DNA of 16,681 nucleotides from Thermodesulfobacteriota bacterium (GTDB lineage: Bacteria; Desulfobacterota; DSM-4660; Desulfatiglandales; HGW-15). Positions 6,815-15,220 of the stretch are shown here, piece after piece. The stretch covers positions 1 to 16,681 of the forward strand of contig JALOPA010000006.1 of assembly GCA_025454125.1 (NCBI GenBank), given 5' to 3'. Under the pieces are notes generated by a model. It made no database searches, was not told the origin of the DNA, and was given only the letters and a program-made list of their open reading frames with translations. Made by a program: the position numbers and the translations under genes. The number at the start of each line of letters is the position of its first letter. Within the stretch, counting starts at the first letter, position 1.

Positions 6815-8047
6815 ATGTCGCTCATCGTTCAAAAGTACGGAGGAACGTCCGTAGGAAGCATTGAGAAAATCAGAAATGTGGCCACAAGAGTTCTGGAGGA
6901 GTACAAAAAGGGCAACGGCATGGTGGTGGTTCTCTCGGCCATGGCCGGGCAGACGGACAGCCTGATTCGCCTGGCCAGGGAAATGTGCGACGACCCGGAT
7001 CCGAGAGAACTGGACGTGCTCCTGGCCACAGGCGAGCAGGTTTCTGTGGCGCTCTTCGCCATGGCTCTGAAGTCCATGGGATATGATGCCCGGTCCCTCC
7101 TGGGATTCCAGGCGGCGATCCGAACGGATAGGCTTTACGGGAAAGCGCGGATCCAGGAGATTGACGCTTCGAGGATCCTGACAGAGCTGGAGAAAAACCG
7201 CATCGTGGCCGTGGCCGGTTTCCAAGGCCTGGACGAAAAAGGAAACATCACGACCCTGGGCCGGGGCGGTTCCGACACCACCGCCGTCGCGTTGGCCGCG
7301 GCTCTCAAAGCGGATGTGTGCGAGATCTTCACCGATGTGAAAGGGGTCTACACCACGGATCCCAACATCTGCCCCAAGGCGAGGAAGATGGACGCCATCT
7401 CTTATGACGAAATGCTGGAATTGGCCAGCCTGGGGGCCAAAGTGCTGGAGATCCGATCGGTGGAGTTCGCCAAGAAGTACAATGTGCCCATTCACGTCCG
7501 GTCAACCTTCACAAAAGAAAGGGGTACGATGGTGGTTGCGGAAACAAAGGACATGGAAAAAGTTTTGGTTTCAGGGGTGGCCTACAGCAAGAACGAAGCG
7601 CGGATCACCGTGAAAAGAGTGCCGGATCGGCCGGGCACGGCCGCTCAGATTTTCGAGCCCATATTTAAAGCAGGCATCATCGTGGACATGATCGTCCAGA
7701 ACACCAGCGAGGACGGCAGCACCGACCTGACCTTCACCGTAGCCAAAGCGGATTTCCAGAAGAGCCTGAAACTCGTCAGCGAGGTGGCCCGGCAGATCGG
7801 AGCGGAGAAGGTTCTGGGCGATGAGAACATCTCCAAGGTCTCCATCGTGGGCGTGGGCATGAGAAACCATGCCGGGGTCGCTCAAAAAATGTTTCACATC
7901 CTGGCCAAGGAAAACATCAACATCATCATGATCACCACGTCGGAGATCAAGATCTCCTGCATCATTGAAGAAAAGTACACGGAACTGGCGGTCCGAGTTC
8001 TGCATGAAGCTTTTGAACTGGAAAACGGCCCCACAGAGGAACCATGA
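6815..8047 (+). CDS. lysC: Aspartate kinase
   Basis: A 410-residue cytoplasmic enzyme that phosphorylates aspartate, the first step towards lysine, threonine, methionine and diaminopimelate. The kinase domain opens with [13 protein letters not shown] and continues with [31 protein letters not shown] and [18 protein letters not shown]. The C-terminal third holds two ACT regulatory domains, beginning near [19 protein letters not shown] and [19 protein letters not shown], which usually bind lysine or threonine for feedback inhibition. Length fits the single-function alpha-type enzyme. A strong GAGGGGAAGG at 6804-6813 precedes ATG 6815. Its stop TGA overlaps a downstream ATG as ATGA (8044-8047). 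Confidence 0.97.
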   Translation: MSLIVQKYGGTSVGSIEKIRNVATRVLEEYKKGNGMVVVLSAMAGQTDSLIRLAREMCDDPDPRELDVLLATGEQVSVALFAMALKSMGYDARSLLGFQAAIRTDRLYGKARIQEIDASRILTELEKNRIVAVAGFQGLDEKGNITTLGRGGSDTTAVALAAALKADVCEIFTDVKGVYTTDPNICPKARKMDAISYDEMLELASLGAKVLEIRSVEFAKKYNVPIHVRSTFTKERGTMVVAETKDMEKVLVSGVAYSKNEARITVKRVPDRPGTAAQIFEPIFKAGIIVDMIVQNTSEDGSTDLTFTVAKADFQKSLKLVSEVARQIGAEKVLGDENISKVSIVGVGMRNHAGVAQKMFHILAKENINIIMITTSEIKISCIIEEKYTELAVRVLHEAFELENGPTEEP

Positions 8048-8573
8048 GCGCGCGACAGGGATCTGGGTCCTTGTCCTGATTCTTTTGCTGCTTCACGTGC
8101 TGAAGCCGGCGCCTTACAGGCATGGGGCGGAGACCCTCCCCTGCGAGGGGCCTGTGTTCGTCCAGATCCAAGGAGAGGTCAGGCATCCCGGTGTCTATGC
8201 CTTCTGTGACCCGCCCACTCTCGCCGCCTTGATCCAAAAGGCGGGGGGACTTCAGGAAGGAGCCTTTGCCCTCCCGGACCAGCGTCTCAGCCCCAATTCC
8301 GGGATCTCCGTGACCCGGGCGGGAGGGGCGCTGAGGGTCGAGCCCCAAGAGGTTTCTTCTTTTCACAAAATCACTCTTGGGCTTCCCATCTCGGTCAACA
8401 GGGAGTCTGAAGAAGGGCTCACGGCTTTGCCCGGAGTCGGAAGAAACACGGCAAGGGCCATTGTGGAGGAAAGGGCCAAGCGCGGCGGGTTCAAAAGCCT
8501 GGACGAGTTGATGGAGATTCCCGGCATCGGTCCCAGGCTCCACGTTAGGATGAAACCATATCTCACGTTGTGA
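8004..8573 (+). CDS. SLBB and helix-hairpin-helix protein (ComEA-like), start uncertain
   Basis: About 175-190 residues with a single N-terminal membrane segment ([13 protein letters not shown]), an SLBB domain ([17 protein letters not shown]) and a C-terminal pair of helix-hairpin-helix motifs ([31 protein letters not shown]). This layout matches ComEA, the DNA receptor of natural transformation, though short family members also occur outside known competence systems. The protein should sit in the inner membrane with its binding domains outside. The start is a problem. ATG 8004 is in frame but lies 44 nt inside lysC without a ribosome binding site. The well-placed GAGGA/ATG at 8036-8046 is out of frame and reaches a stop after 11 codons. 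A two-base slip in GCGCGCG (8048-8054) would join that ATG to the main frame. Confidence 0.78.
   Translation: MKLLNWKTAPQRNHERATGIWVLVLILLLLHVLKPAPYRHGAETLPCEGPVFVQIQGEVRHPGVYAFCDPPTLAALIQKAGGLQEGAFALPDQRLSPNSGISVTRAGGALRVEPQEVSSFHKITLGLPISVNRESEEGLTALPGVGRNTARAIVEERAKRGGFKSLDELMEIPGIGPRLHVRMKPYLTL
8036..8046 (+). promoter_or_regulatory. Ribosome binding site and ATG out of frame with the ComEA-like gene
   Basis: GAGGA at 8036-8040 lies three bases before ATG 8044, which overlaps the lysC stop as ATGA, a common coupling layout. The frame it opens ends at TGA after [11 protein letters not shown], while the ComEA-like frame is offset by two bases. Confidence 0.5.
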
Positions 8574-8600
8574 TTTCATGAAAAGCGGAGAGGGTTGAGC

Positions 8601-11177
8601 ATGAGAATAAAGAAGATCTTCCCGGACTGGCTGATCGGTATCTTCCTGACCCTTTTCTTTTTGTTCATCACCTTGACCGGGCTCCTGGACTTCCCTACCG
8701 CCATTGAGATGAAAGCCTTTGACTTGAGAGCCAGGCTTGCGGCGCCCGAAGACAGAAACCCGGACATCGAGCTCGTCGTGATCTCCGAAGACGACCTGTC
8801 CGAACTCGGACGTTTCCCCTGGCCCAGGGACATTCTCGCCCAGGGGATCCGCAACCTCTCCCTTGGGGGAGCGAAGGTGATCGCCCTCAACATCTACTTC
8901 CCTGAGCCGGAGGAGAGCTCAGGACTCAAGACCATCCGAACCCTGAAAGACGCCTATGACGGGCTTGGCCTGACTCAGGACAGCGCGGCTCTGGCCTTTG
9001 GAAAGAGGCTCGCTCAAGCCGTGAGCGACCTCGACAACGATGCCAAACTCTCCAAAGCGATCCGGGAGGCGGGCAACGTGGTTCTGCCGGTTTACTTCGA
9101 CACCCTCAGCTCGGGAAGAGACACCAAGGGGCCCGACTTCATCGTCAAGCACTCCTACAAAAAAATCAAAGGGACCAATGAGGAGTGGGCGGTGGGATCG
9201 CTCCGCTGGTTCTCCAAGCTGAGGCCCCTGCTGCCTTCCTTCGCGGACGTTGCCGCAGGCATCGGGCACAACAATCTTTTCACGGATGAAGACGGCGCGA
9301 TTCGAAGCCAGGTCCACGTGGTGGGTTATCTCAAGGACACCTACTTCCCTTCCTTTTCCGTTTCCATTGCCAAGACCTACAAGGCCCTCAAAGATGAGGA
9401 CGTCCTGGTCACCCTGGGGGAAGAGATTCAGTTTGCCGTAAACCCCTCCACGTCGATCCGCGTTCCGGTCATCGATCCGCAAATGAGAACGCTCGTGAGC
9501 TGGAACATGGGCCCGGGCGTCGCGTTTCACCAAACCCCCTTTGCCAAGGTGTACAAAAACGAAATCCAGTCCAACCTCTTCAAGGACAAGATCGTGATTA
9601 TCGGCCCCACGGCTCCGGGGATCGGGGACCGGTTCGTGACCCCCGTGTCCGGCGTCCTGCCCGGCGTGGAGGTGGTGGCCAACTCCGTGGCCAATATTCT
9701 GGCCCAGAGTTACTTCACGAGACCGCCGTGGATCGTTTTTGTCGAGCTGAGCATCCTGGTCCTTTTCGGGCTCTTCATCGCTTTCGGGCTTCCGAGGCTG
9801 AAAGCCGGCACCGGAGCGTGGACCACGCTGATCCTCTTCCTGGCCTACGGCACCGTGGGAACCTTCCTGTTTTTCAGCCAGCGCGTCTGGCTCAAGGTCA
9901 GCCCGCCCATGCTCCTTCTGGTGATCGGGTACCTCCTGGTCATGTCCAAGAAATTTCTCATCACCGAGAAAACCAAGGAGAAAGTCGAGGCCGATTCCGT
10001 GGAGACCAACAAGATGCTCGGCCTCTCCTTTCAGCAGCAGGGCATGCTGGACCTGGCCCTGGAGAAGTTCCAGAAGCTCCCGATCGATGAGGAGGGCGTG
10101 AAGGGCCTTTTGTACAACCTCGGTCTGGATTTCGAGAGGAAGAGGCAGTTCTCCAAAGCCCTGTCCACGTACAAACGGATCACCGAGGACGGGCAGAATT
10201 TCAAGGACCTGGATGAACGAATTCCCAAACTGAAAGGCGCCGAAGCCACCATGATCTTCAAAGGCGGCGGCCCGCACCCGGGCGACATCGGCGCCACCCT
10301 GGCCAATGTGGACGTCAAGCCCACCCTGGGCCGCTACGAGATCAGCGGGGAACTGGGCCGCGGGGCCATGGGCGTGGTGTACAAGGGAGAAGACCCGAAG
10401 ATTCACAGGACCGTGGCCATCAAGACCTTGCGGCTTTCCGAGTTTGAAGAGGACGTGGCGGGAGAACTCAAGGAAAGATTCTTCCGCGAGGCCGAGTCCG
10501 CAGGCCTGCTCACCCATCCCAACATCGTGACCATCTACGACTGCGGGGAGGAGCACGATCTGGCGTACATCGCCATGGAGTACCTGGAAGGCGAAGATCT
10601 CGAGAAGTCCACAAAAAAGGGATCTCTCCTGCCCCTGAGGGACACCCTGTTCGTTGTGACCCATGTGGCCGAAGCCCTGGACTACGCCCACTCCAAGAGC
10701 ATTGTTCACAGGGACATCAAGCCGGCCAACATCATGCGCCTCAAGGAGACCAAAGACATCAAGGTCACGGACTTCGGAATCGCCCGGATCACGACCTCAT
10801 CGAAAACCAAGACCGGCGTGGTTCTTGGAACCCCCTCTTACATGTCCCCTGAACAGGTGGCGGCCAAGAAGGTGGACGGCCGGTCCGATATCTTCTCCCT
10901 CGGCGTGGTTCTCTTCGAAATGCTGACCGGAGAAAAACCCTTTGAAGCGGACGACCTGACCTCCCTCATGTACAAAATCGCCCGGGAACCTCACCCGGCG
11001 CCCCGGTCCATCAACCCGAAGATTCCCCAGGTGGTGGAAAAGATCATCGACAAGGCCCTGGAGAAGGACCCGGAGAAACGATATCGCAAAGCGGGGCAGA
11101 TGGCGGAGCACCTGAGGTTGGTGATCGCGAAAATCGACGAGGCCAAGGCTAAGAAAGCGGCACCGGCAAAGGCCTAG
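8601..11177 (+). CDS. CHASE2-domain membrane serine/threonine protein kinase
   Basis: An 858-residue sensor kinase. A first membrane helix (about 10-29) is followed by an external CHASE2 domain (about 30-370; LVVISEDDLSELGRFPWPR and VIALNIYFPEPEESS are typical), three membrane helices (about 375-453) and a TPR-like helical linker (about 472-540; LALEKFQKLP and KALSTYKRI repeats). A Hanks-type kinase domain starts near residue 576. The kinase looks active: glycine loop GELGRGAMGVVY, Lys608 in AIKTLRL, catalytic Asp705 in HRDIKPANIM, Asp724 in DFG and the GTPSYMSPEQ activation segment. The C-terminus is alanine- and lysine-rich. GAGAGGG at 8588-8594 supports ATG 8601. A PP2C phosphatase follows 84 bp downstream, its likely antagonist. 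The stimulus and substrates cannot be read from the sequence. Confidence 0.93.
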   Translation: MRIKKIFPDWLIGIFLTLFFLFITLTGLLDFPTAIEMKAFDLRARLAAPEDRNPDIELVVISEDDLSELGRFPWPRDILAQGIRNLSLGGAKVIALNIYFPEPEESSGLKTIRTLKDAYDGLGLTQDSAALAFGKRLAQAVSDLDNDAKLSKAIREAGNVVLPVYFDTLSSGRDTKGPDFIVKHSYKKIKGTNEEWAVGSLRWFSKLRPLLPSFADVAAGIGHNNLFTDEDGAIRSQVHVVGYLKDTYFPSFSVSIAKTYKALKDEDVLVTLGEEIQFAVNPSTSIRVPVIDPQMRTLVSWNMGPGVAFHQTPFAKVYKNEIQSNLFKDKIVIIGPTAPGIGDRFVTPVSGVLPGVEVVANSVANILAQSYFTRPPWIVFVELSILVLFGLFIAFGLPRLKAGTGAWTTLILFLAYGTVGTFLFFSQRVWLKVSPPMLLLVIGYLLVMSKKFLITEKTKEKVEADSVETNKMLGLSFQQQGMLDLALEKFQKLPIDEEGVKGLLYNLGLDFERKRQFSKALSTYKRITEDGQNFKDLDERIPKLKGAEATMIFKGGGPHPGDIGATLANVDVKPTLGRYEISGELGRGAMGVVYKGEDPKIHRTVAIKTLRLSEFEEDVAGELKERFFREAESAGLLTHPNIVTIYDCGEEHDLAYIAMEYLEGEDLEKSTKKGSLLPLRDTLFVVTHVAEALDYAHSKSIVHRDIKPANIMRLKETKDIKVTDFGIARITTSSKTKTGVVLGTPSYMSPEQVAAKKVDGRSDIFSLGVVLFEMLTGEKPFEADDLTSLMYKIAREPHPAPRSINPKIPQVVEKIIDKALEKDPEKRYRKAGQMAEHLRLVIAKIDEAKAKKAAPAKA

Positions 11178-11261
11178 CCGGCAGCTTCCCTGCGCGGGGC
11201 AGGCAAGTTGAAAATCCGAAATTCGAGTTTCCGTGTAGCAAAAGGGCTGTCTCAGTTTTCT

Positions 11262-12074
11262 ATGCAGATTCAAGCCGTAGGAAAATCGGACAGGGGTCTC
11301 AAACGCAAGATCAACGAAGACAGCTTTCTCGTTGATCCGGCCCTGGATCTTTACGTGGTGGCCGACGGCATGGGCGGCCACAAAGCAGGAGAAGTGGCGA
11401 GCCGGATCGTGGTGCACGCCATGTCCGACTACTGGCGGAAAGTGCGGAGCGGGAATTTCCCGCGCTTCCTGCACCCGATCCACCGGGACGTGTCTGACAA
11501 CGCCAAGCACCTGATCAACTCCATCGTCCTGTGCAACCTGCTGATCCATGAAGGACAGAAAAAGCCCCAGTATCATCGCATGGGGTCCACGGTCTCGGCG
11601 CTGCTTGTGGACAAGGACGTCCTCTGGGTCGCTAACGTCGGCGACAGCCCGGTTTATCTTTTTGATCACGGACGGCTGATCCAGGTCTCCGAGGAACACT
11701 CCGTTGAGGCGGAGCAAAAAAGCATCGGGCTGATCGGTGAGTCGGACGAAAGCAATCCTCTGATCAAGAATATCCTGACCCGGGTGCTCGGGCTGACCCA
11801 AAAGGTCAACGTGTTCGTCAGCCCCATCCGCCCTGAGTCTGAGGATCTCCTCCTCATGTGCACCGACGGGCTCACGAATTACGTCCCTCAACCTTCCATC
11901 AAGACGATTCTCGACGATTTCTCTATTTCCCTGGAGAGGAAAGCGGAGGTCCTGATCGACGAGGCCAATCGCGGAGGCGGGGGCGACAACATTACGGTCA
12001 TTCTGCTGGAAGTCACAAAAGAAGGGGCATGGAGCAAGTTGAAGCGAAAGCTTCAATCCAAGAATGGCGGATGA
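11262..12074 (+). CDS. PP2C-family serine/threonine protein phosphatase
   Basis: A 270-residue cytoplasmic metal-dependent phosphatase with the full motif set: SDRGLKRKINEDS with Glu19-Asp20, VVADGMGGHKAGEVAS with Asp35-Gly36, MGSTVSALLV, VANVGDSPVYLF, LMCTDGLTN and RGGGDNITVILLEV. It is the size of stand-alone bacterial PstP/PrpC enzymes. The start is taken at ATG 11262, where family similarity begins; an in-frame TTG at 11208, with GGGGCAGG upstream, would add 18 unconserved residues. It follows the CHASE2 kinase on the same strand, and kinase-phosphatase neighbours usually act on the same targets or on the kinase itself. No terminator is visible between them. Confidence 0.94.
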   Translation: MQIQAVGKSDRGLKRKINEDSFLVDPALDLYVVADGMGGHKAGEVASRIVVHAMSDYWRKVRSGNFPRFLHPIHRDVSDNAKHLINSIVLCNLLIHEGQKKPQYHRMGSTVSALLVDKDVLWVANVGDSPVYLFDHGRLIQVSEEHSVEAEQKSIGLIGESDESNPLIKNILTRVLGLTQKVNVFVSPIRPESEDLLLMCTDGLTNYVPQPSIKTILDDFSISLERKAEVLIDEANRGGGGDNITVILLEVTKEGAWSKLKRKLQSKNGG

Positions 12075-12110
12075 GAATCCCATGCCTCGGCCTATGAACT
12101 GGAATCTCTC

Positions 12111-13172
12111 ATGTTGATCCTGGGCATTGACACCTCGTGCGATGATACGTCCGCAGGAGTGATGATGGACGGCAGCAGAGTGCTGTCCAGCATCGTCCAC
12201 TCGCAGGTGCAGCTTCATCACCCTTACGGCGGGGTGGTTCCTGAACTGGCTTCGAGAGAGCATCTCGGGAAGATCAACACTGTCGTCGAACAGGCTCTCG
12301 ACAAAGCCGGCATCACCCGGAAGGATCTCGACGGGATCGCGGTCACCGCAGGCCCGGGACTGATCGGATCCCTGCTGGTGGGGCTCTATTTTGCCAAGGC
12401 GTTCTCCTACGTTCTGAAAATCCCCTACGTCGGAATCAATCATCTCGAAGGGCACATCCTGTCTATTTTCCTTGAGGAGAGAACCCCTCCTTTCCCTTTC
12501 GTAGTCCTCACCGTTTCGGGCGGCCACACCACCCTCTACCACGTGGAAGGCGTTGGCCGTTACACGCCGCTCGGCCAAACCTTGGACGATGCCGCAGGCG
12601 AAGCCTTTGACAAGGTCGCCAAGGTCCTTGGCCTGGGATATCCGGGTGGGGTGGTGATCGAGAAGCTGGCGCGGTCCGGAAACAGGGACCGGATCCGCTT
12701 CCCCAGGGCTCACCTGGGCCCTGATTCCCTGGATTTCAGCTTCAGCGGGCTCAAGACCGCCGTGGCGCTCTATGTCAAGAAATGGCAGGAAAGCGGGCAA
12801 AAGGAAGTGCCCATGGCGGATATCGCCGCATCCTTTCAGGAAGCGGTGATCGATGTCCTCGCCGAAAAAACCATGGCCGCCGCAGAAAAGACCAAGGTGA
12901 GCTCCGTCGTCATTGCAGGCGGTGTGGCGTGCAATCAGGCTCTCAGGGACAGGGTGAAGGATCTGTCCACCCGCTGCGGCATGGACTTTTACTACCCGCG
13001 GCCCGCCTATTGCACCGACAACGGCGCCATGATTGCTCTTGCCGGCTATCACAGGCTCTCCAGGGGAGAGCGAGCCGATCTGGCCCTGGACGTGAAGTCC
13101 AGATACCCGATCGAAGAGATCCGGCCTTTAAAAGATGCCGCCGAAGCAATAAGGTCCTGTTGCCCCGGATGA
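12111..13172 (+). CDS. tsaD: tRNA t6A biosynthesis threonylcarbamoyl transferase TsaD
   Basis: A 353-residue ASKHA-fold enzyme that transfers the threonylcarbamoyl group from TC-AMP to adenosine 37 of ANN-decoding tRNAs, working with TsaB and TsaE. The sequence starts with the expected ILGIDTSCDDTSAGV. The metal motif HLEGH places His111 and His115 at the same numbers as in E. coli, followed by LTVSGGHTTLYH and a later DNGAMIALAGY. ATG 12111 has GGAA at 12101-12104. It lies 36 bp after the phosphatase gene on the same strand. TsaE is encoded in the same window; TsaB and TsaC are not seen. Confidence 0.96.
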   Translation: MLILGIDTSCDDTSAGVMMDGSRVLSSIVHSQVQLHHPYGGVVPELASREHLGKINTVVEQALDKAGITRKDLDGIAVTAGPGLIGSLLVGLYFAKAFSYVLKIPYVGINHLEGHILSIFLEERTPPFPFVVLTVSGGHTTLYHVEGVGRYTPLGQTLDDAAGEAFDKVAKVLGLGYPGGVVIEKLARSGNRDRIRFPRAHLGPDSLDFSFSGLKTAVALYVKKWQESGQKEVPMADIAASFQEAVIDVLAEKTMAAAEKTKVSSVVIAGGVACNQALRDRVKDLSTRCGMDFYYPRPAYCTDNGAMIALAGYHRLSRGERADLALDVKSRYPIEEIRPLKDAAEAIRSCCPG

Positions 13173-13208
13173 CCGGCTTCGAAAAACAAAGGAAACGCGG
13201 AACTCGGT

Positions 13209-14227
13209 ATGGCGCAAATCGGGAAATATAATGCTCTGACCGATATAGACGGGCTTTTGGTCGGCCACTATACCGACCTGGAAGCACTGAGCGGCGTAAC
13301 CGCCGTCATCTGCCCTGAGGGAGCCGTAGCCGGTGTGGACGTGCGGGGTTCTGCCCCGGGGACCCGGGAGACCGATCTCCTGCGGCCGGAGAATCTCGTA
13401 GAAAAAGTTCATGCCGTTGTGCTTTCCGGGGGTTCGGTGTACGGCCTGGCCGCATCGGACGGTGTGGTGCGCTGGCTCTCCGAGCACGGCTTCGGATTTC
13501 CCCTGGACGGTTCCCACGTGGCTCCCATTGTACCGGCGGCGGTTTTGTTCGATCTGGGCAGAGGAAAACATTTCATACCGCCCATTTCCTCGGAATGGGG
13601 GAAGAACGCGTGCCTTGCCGCCGGAAACGGAGCTCTGGCTCAAGGGTGCGTGGGGGCTGGAACCGGTGCTCTTTCCGGCGCCATCAAGGGAGGGCTGGGA
13701 ACCGCCAGCGTGGTGATGGCGTCGGGCACGACGTGGTAGCGGTCAACTCCTTGGGCACCGTCATCGACCCTCTCATCGGCCGACCCTGGGAAATCCGGCT
13801 GGAGCTGGACGGTGAATTTTCCGAACTCGGGAAGCGATCGGCGATGCTCCCAAAGGCTTGGGAAACCGCCCCGGCTCGGAATACGACCATCGGCCTCGTT
13901 GCAACCGATGCGGATCTTTCCAAGGTTCAGGCGCAAAAGATCGCCCAGATGGCACAGGACGGTCTGGCGCGGGCCATCCGGCCGGCCCACACCATGTTTG
14001 ACGGGGACACGCTTTTTTGCCTGGCCACAGGCAAACGGGAGTTACCCATTCAGCCGGGTGTCTTTGCCGGTGCGCAGGCCCAGGCCCTCAACGAACTGGG
14101 CCATGCCGCAGCGGACTGCGTGTCCAGGGCCATTATTCATGGTATTCTGTCAGCCCGCAGTCTGAACGGCATGACAGCTTTCCGCGATCTTGCGGAGCGA
14201 CCTCCGGCGGGAGAACCTGTGGAGTGA
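13209..14227 (+). pseudogene. P1-family peptidase (DmpA/NylC-like), frameshifted
   Basis: Two overlapping frames together encode one P1-family (N-terminal nucleophile) peptidase of about 340 residues. The first frame runs from ATG 13209 to TAG 13737-13739 and holds TDIDGLLVGHYTD, VLSGGSVYGLAASDGV and GLGTASVV. The second carries VAVNSLGTVIDP from about 13736 to TGA 14225-14227 and holds ARNTTIGLVATDADLSK, where the family cleaves itself before a Thr, and AIRPAHTMFDGDTLF. The frame changes around 13733/13734. The family usually reads T-V-G-A-L-V-A-V-N here, and a 10-nt loss would remove exactly VGA and the first base of the Leu codon. Without the frame being restored the Thr nucleophile is not translated, so the product should be inactive. 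A local assembly error is the alternative. Confidence 0.85.
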
Positions 14228-14256
14228 GGGGGTCGATACAGAGCCCCTTCCCTTTT
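14227..14256 (+). terminator. Weak terminator-like stem after the peptidase
   Basis: AGGGG (14227-14231) can pair with CCCCT (14244-14248) across a 12-base loop, followed by TCCCTTTTG. It begins at the peptidase stop codon. The stem is short, so support is weak. Confidence 0.25.
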
Positions 14257-14264
14257 GACTCTCT

Positions 14265-14287
14265 AACCGGTTGCCGAGAAACCGGTT
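14265..14287. repeat. Hairpin of two AACCGGTT palindromes
   Basis: AACCGGTT occurs at 14265-14272 and again at 14280-14287. The 8-bp unit is itself palindromic, so the two copies also form an eight-pair stem with a 7-base loop, followed by CTTGTGG. It could end the upstream transcript or bind a dimeric regulator; neither is shown. Confidence 0.5.
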
Positions 14288-14302
14288 CTTGTGGCTTTGG
14301 GT

Positions 14303-14370
14303 GTCATTCCCGCGGAGGCGGGAATCCAGTCTTTCCTGCTTCTCCGGACTCCCGCCTGCGCGGGAGTGAC
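14303..14370. repeat. Paired REP-type palindromic element
   Basis: The left arm GTCATTCCCGCGGAGGCGGG (continuing with AATCCAG) from 14303 is repeated in inverted form at about 14342-14370 (CTCCGGACTCCCGCCTGCGC followed by GGGAGTGAC), with about four mismatches over 27 bases. Each arm is also a small hairpin (CCCGC..GCGGG type). The core ATTCCC-8 bases-GGGAAT has the layout of the Neisseria dRS3 repeat, and elements of this kind are scattered in many bacterial genomes. When translated in the livG frame it gives the familiar spurious peptide VIPAEAGIQ. Confidence 0.8.
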
Positions 14371-14452
14371 GGATGGAAGCTCGTTTTTCAGCAGTCTGGT
14401 AACACACCTCGGCCGATTGGGCATTGTCAAAGAAAGGCTTTTTTCACGGGTT

Positions 14453-15220
14453 ATGGACAGGAGCATGCTTCGCGTATCCGGACTGAGCAAGTCTTTCGGC
14501 GCCGTGCGTGCGCTTAACCACATCGACCTGGAGATCGTCAAAGGGCAGATCCACGGGATCATCGGTCCGAACGGTTCAGGAAAAACGACCTTCTTCAACT
14601 GTGTCACAGGGCTGCTCAGGCCGGATGCCGGCACCGTGACCCTGGACTCCGAAGAGATCACGAACCGGAAGCCCAGTGCCATCGCCAACCTTGGGATACG
14701 CCGCACCTTCCAGGCCGGGAAACTCGTCCCCGGAATGACGGTCATCGAGAATGTGATGTCCGGAACCAACGACGGGGTCGGCCGGGCTGCGGTGGACGCG
14801 GCACTGCGTCTGCCCTTTGTCCGCTCGCGCCGGGAGGCGCGGATCGAGGACCGGGCAACCCAGGCCCTCGCCCTGGTGGGCATGCAAGGGACGGCAAACT
14901 CCTGGGCGGCGGATCTGGTGTGGACGGAACGGCAGCTCGTCCAGATCGCCCGGGCCTTGGTCGCCGAACCCAAGCTTCTCCTGCTCGATGAGCCTGCCTC
15001 CGGCATGGGCGTCCGCGAGACGGAGAAGGTTGAAGACATCATCCGCAAGGTTCGGGATAGGGGGGTGACCGTGGTCGTGGTAAGCCATGACGTGAAAATG
15101 CTGATGAACCTTTCCGACCGGGTGACGGTGATCAACTTCGGCGAGAAGATCGCAGAGGGACTGCCCGGGGACATCCAGAAAGACCCCCGCGTCCTGGAGG
15201 CGTACCTTGGTGCAGAATGA
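14453..15220 (+). CDS. livG: Branched-chain amino acid type ABC transporter ATP-binding protein (LivG-like)
   Basis: A 255-residue cytoplasmic ATPase subunit of a Liv-type importer. Walker A is GPNGSGKTT (38-46), the Q-loop lies in RRTFQAGKLVPGMTVIENV, Walker B is LLLLDEPASGM and the switch histidine is in VSHD. The ABC signature is unusual: LVWTERQLVQIARAL from residue 155, where the family normally has LS(Y/G)G(Q/E)RQ, so Ser and Gly of the motif are replaced. The start is taken at ATG 14453; ATG 14465 is also possible, though its AGGAG is only one base away. The open frame continues upstream through the REP element and that part should not be included. It overlaps livF by 11 nt. Confidence 0.92.
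   Translation: MDRSMLRVSGLSKSFGAVRALNHIDLEIVKGQIHGIIGPNGSGKTTFFNCVTGLLRPDAGTVTLDSEEITNRKPSAIANLGIRRTFQAGKLVPGMTVIENVMSGTNDGVGRAAVDAALRLPFVRSRREARIEDRATQALALVGMQGTANSWAADLVWTERQLVQIARALVAEPKLLLLDEPASGMGVRETEKVEDIIRKVRDRGVTVVVVSHDVKMLMNLSDRVTVINFGEKIAEGLPGDIQKDPRVLEAYLGAE

Noticed and set aside
8919..10709. A 596-codon open frame on the - strand opposite the CHASE2 kinase
   Set aside because: Same reason: mirror of codon bias in the sense gene, rich in His, Gly, Val and Gln, with no motif.
10797..13052. A 751-codon open frame on the - strand across the kinase, phosphatase and tsaD genes
   Set aside because: It is antisense to three genes with complete conserved motifs, crosses their boundaries, and its translation shows no recognisable domain. 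Long antisense frames are expected opposite GC-rich codons.
14291..14452. In-frame upstream extension of livG starting at GTG 14291
   Set aside because: The added 54 residues are mostly a translation of the REP element (VIPAEAGIQ...). LivG similarity only begins after the ATG at 14453.
14420..14455. Promoter for the Liv operon from TTGTCA at 14424-14429
   Set aside because: The -35 looks good, but no acceptable -10 box lies 16-18 bases downstream, and the best candidate would overlap the livG start codon.
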